Shown piece by piece: positions 33,438-35,533 of a stretch of 35,533 nucleotides of DNA; position 1 is the first letter of the stretch; the number at the start of each line of letters is the position of its first letter. The stretch covers positions 1 to 35,533 of the forward strand of contig CALMGN010000285.1 in NCBI GenBank assembly GCA_937863605.1, given 5' to 3'. This stretch comes from an uncultured Anaerolineaceae bacterium. GTDB lineage: Bacteria > Chloroflexota > Anaerolineae > Anaerolineales > Anaerolineaceae. Under the pieces are notes generated by a model. It saw nothing but the letters and a program-made list of their open reading frames with translations. It ran no database searches and was not told the origin of the DNA. A program made the translations under genes and the position numbers.

Positions 33438-35327
33438 TTATGCGTCTTTGAAGTCACCTTCGACCACTTCGCCTTCAGGGTTCGTGTCGACGCTGCCGCC
33501 ATTGTGACTGCTGCCGTTTGCGCCGGCTTGAGGGCTGCCAGACTGCTGGATGCGTCCAAGCAGCTGCTGGGCTTGCTGCGAAAGGGTGCGGATGCGGTTA
33601 GTCTCGCTGCCGGTCGCAGCCTGCCGCAGCTGGTTCACCAGGCTCTCAGCCTCGCCGCGCAGGTCCGGGGGCACATTGGCGCCTTTCTCGTTGAGTTCTT
33701 TTTCCACCTGGTAAGCCAGGTTGTCAGCCATGTTGCGCGCCTCCACCAGCTCGCGCTGGCGGGCATCATCCGCTTCGTGTTGTTTAGCCTCGTCCACCAT
33801 CCGGTCGATATCGCTGCGCGACAGGTTGGTCGAGGCGGTGATGGTCACTTTCTGCTCGCGCCCTGATGCCTTATCCTTGGCGGTCACATTCAGGATTCCG
33901 TTGGCGTCCATATCAAAGGTGACCTCTACCTGAGGTGTTCCTCGCGGTGCGGCTGGAATGCCATCCAGGCGAAAACGCCCAAGGCTGATGTTATCGGTCG
34001 CTGCTGTGCGTTCACCCTGCAGCACATGGATATCCACCGCGGACTGGCTGTCCTCGGCTGTCGAAAATACTTGCGAACGCCGCGCCGGGATGGTTGTATT
34101 ACGCTCGATGATCGGGGTCATCACGCTGCCCAGGGTTTCAACACCCAGCGACAGCGGCGTGACGTCCAGCAGTAGAACATCCTTCACTTCGCCGCCAAGA
34201 ACGCCGGCTTGAATGGCCGCCCCGACAGCAACAACTTCATCCGGGTTGACGCTCTTATTGGGTTCTTTGCCAGTCAACTGGCGTACCAGTTCCTGTACCA
34301 TCGGCATACGGGTCGCGCCGCCGACCAACACAACCTCATCCAGCTGGCTGGCTTTGAGTCCGGCATCTTTCAAGGCAGTTTCAAACGGCGTGCGGGTGCG
34401 CTCCAGCAAATCTTTGGTCATCTGCTCGAAGCGGGCACGCGTCAGCCGCAGCTGCAGGTGCTTGGGACCGCTTGCATCCGCGGTGATGTACGGCAGATTG
34501 ATTTCGGTTTCCATCATGCTGGAAAGCTCAATTTTGGCCTTTTCCGCAGCTTCGCGCAATCGCTGCAAAGCCTGGCGGTCTTTGGTCACATCCATTCCCT
34601 GTTCTTTTTGGAAAGTTTCCACCGCCCAGTTGACAATGCTCTGATCCCAGTCGTCACCACCCAGGTGCGTGTCGCCGGAAGTTGACTTGACCTCGAATAC
34701 ACCGTCGCCGACCTCCAGAATGGAAACATCGAAGGTACCGCCGCCCAGGTCGAAGACCAGGATTTTCTCGTTCTTTTTCTTGTCCAACCCGTATGCCAGT
34801 GCAGAGGCGGTCGGTTCATTGATAATTCGCAGAACTTCCAGTCCGGCAATTTTTCCGGCATCCTTGGTGGCCTGGCGCTGGCTGTCATTGAAGTAAGCCG
34901 GAACCGTGATCACAGCCTGAGTAACCGGTTCGCCAAGGTAAGCCTCGGCATCCGCTTTGAGCTTGCCAAGAATCATAGCGGATATTTCCTGCGGGGTGTA
35001 TTCGCGGTTATTGATGGCGATTTTGACCCGCGCATCGTCGGATGGACCGCTCACCACCTGGAACGGCGCATTCTTGCGCTCCGTTTCGACCTCGTTAAAA
35101 TGGCGTCCCATAAACCGCTTGATGGAATAGATGGTGTTCTCCGGGTTGATCACCGCCTGCCGTTTGGCGGTTTGCCCAACCAGGCGCTCGCCATTTTTAT
35201 TGAAAGCCACCACCGACGGCAGCAAGCGCGAACCTTCAGCCGTGGTGATGACGGTTGGCGACCCGCCTTCCATAACCGCAACGACGCTGTTCGTCGTTCC
35301 TAGATCAATGCCAATAATCTTAGACAT
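33438..35327 (-). CDS. dnaK: Chaperone protein DnaK (Hsp70)
   Basis: An ATP-dependent chaperone, 629 aa. [22 protein letters not shown] opens the ATPase domain; [30 protein letters not shown] and [13 protein letters not shown] are standard. The substrate-binding domain has [22 protein letters not shown]. The C-terminus ends [12 protein letters not shown] after a Gly/Ser/Asn-rich spacer. The ATG at 35325-35327 is preferred: it lies 7 bases after AAGGAG, while the ATG two codons earlier touches it, and the longer frame to 35486 is not homologous. No grpE or dnaJ is in the window, and no CIRCE-type inverted repeat (TTAGCACTC-N9-GAGTGCTAA) or HAIR site is seen in the 200 bp upstream. Confidence 0.97.
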   Translation of the reverse strand: MSKIIGIDLGTTNSVVAVMEGGSPTVITTAEGSRLLPSVVAFNKNGERLVGQTAKRQAVINPENTIYSIKRFMGRHFNEVETERKNAPFQVVSGPSDDARVKIAINNREYTPQEISAMILGKLKADAEAYLGEPVTQAVITVPAYFNDSQRQATKDAGKIAGLEVLRIINEPTASALAYGLDKKKNEKILVFDLGGGTFDVSILEVGDGVFEVKSTSGDTHLGGDDWDQSIVNWAVETFQKEQGMDVTKDRQALQRLREAAEKAKIELSSMMETEINLPYITADASGPKHLQLRLTRARFEQMTKDLLERTRTPFETALKDAGLKASQLDEVVLVGGATRMPMVQELVRQLTGKEPNKSVNPDEVVAVGAAIQAGVLGGEVKDVLLLDVTPLSLGVETLGSVMTPIIERNTTIPARRSQVFSTAEDSQSAVDIHVLQGERTAATDNISLGRFRLDGIPAAPRGTPQVEVTFDMDANGILNVTAKDKASGREQKVTITASTNLSRSDIDRMVDEAKQHEADDARQRELVEARNMADNLAYQVEKELNEKGANVPPDLRGEAESLVNQLRQAATGSETNRIRTLSQQAQQLLGRIQQSGSPQAGANGSSHNGGSVDTNPEGEVVEGDFKDA

Positions 35328-35340
35328 TTTCATTCTCCTT

Positions 35341-35358
35341 CCCCTCCCGAGGGCGGGG
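35341..35358 (-). promoter_or_regulatory. GC hairpin directly before the dnaK ribosome binding site
   Basis: In the mRNA, CCCC-G-CCC and GGG-A-GGGG can pair in a compact hairpin ending one base before the AAGGAG. A TATAAA lies just upstream (about 35361-35366) with no matching -35. The hairpin could affect ribosome access or mRNA stability. Confidence 0.4.
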
Positions 35359-35533
35359 TATTTATAATTTCGGTTTGGGTCGCAGCCGCTTGGTAATAAC
35401 CGAATACGGACATGCCATGCGCAATGTTCTCGCACGGAACCCAAACATACACCCTTAAAAATAACGCATGAATACAAGAACTCCATTAACAGATCATCGG
35501 AATCATATTAGCGCCTGACCGGGATCGTTCATT

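Noticed and set aside
35328-35486. N-terminal extension of DnaK
   Set aside because: Hsp70 begins at [14 protein letters not shown]. The extra residues are unlike any Hsp70 N-terminus and the region holds promoter-like and hairpin sequence.

Overview
The window looks like a chromosomal segment of a Chloroflexota bacterium, most likely class Anaerolineae. This is inferred from gene content and style, since no rRNA or marker search was possible. The clues are secreted proteins with long Thr/Pro linkers, LiaF-like membrane proteins, a DGNHR (ParB-like/DUF4032-type) protein, a Ta0216-type B12/radical SAM protein, a short EF-Ts, and moderately GC-rich coding sequence with strong AGGAGG ribosome binding sites. 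There are no tRNA or rRNA genes, CRISPR arrays, transposases or phage genes.

Layout, left to right. Positions 1-3567 (minus) hold a 2-oxoacid dehydrogenase operon: E1 alpha, E1 beta, E2 and the first codons of E3 (dihydrolipoamide dehydrogenase). The E1 sequences favour the branched-chain type. A perfect 22-bp palindrome lies just upstream of the operon. Positions 3809-5155 (minus) encode a flavin NAD(P)H oxidoreductase. A tightly packed plus-strand operon (5313-10021) carries two M16 peptidase subunits (one with an intact zinc site, one without), holo-ACP synthase, a calcineurin-like phosphoesterase and a DGNHR-motif protein. Facing it on the minus strand (10018-11079) is a two-gene unit: a small unknown protein and a degenerate FtsK/EccC-like P-loop ATPase. 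Its consensus sigma-70 promoter is overlapped by TGTTCTAT boxes.

From 11335 the plus strand carries frr-uppS-cdsA (ribosome recycling, undecaprenyl and CDP-diacylglycerol lipid synthesis) and then a class II fructose bisphosphatase. An envelope cluster follows on the minus strand (14588-18418): a SIMPL-domain lipoprotein, three LiaF/DUF5668-like membrane proteins and a small membrane protein. A 1170-residue secreted multidomain protein is at 18667-22179. It is followed by a consensus promoter, a structured 5' leader and the cysK-cysE cysteine synthesis pair.

The right third holds a CAP/LysM surface protein, a CBS-domain protein, SurE and a B12/radical SAM protein preceded by a structured leader with its own terminator. 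Next come a tiny Cys-rich protein, an SRPBCC-PDZ-DinB fusion, the translation genes rpsB-tsf with pyrH, and dnaK converging on pyrH through a shared bidirectional terminator.

Most genes are housekeeping. The best leads for new biology are: (1) the operator-controlled ATPase plus 74-aa protein; (2) the structured leaders upstream of cysK and of the radical SAM gene; (3) the E2 gene whose linkers contain copies of an interspersed repeat read in two different frames; (4) the SRPBCC-PDZ-DinB fusion; and (5) the VET-repeat tail of ribosomal protein S2.
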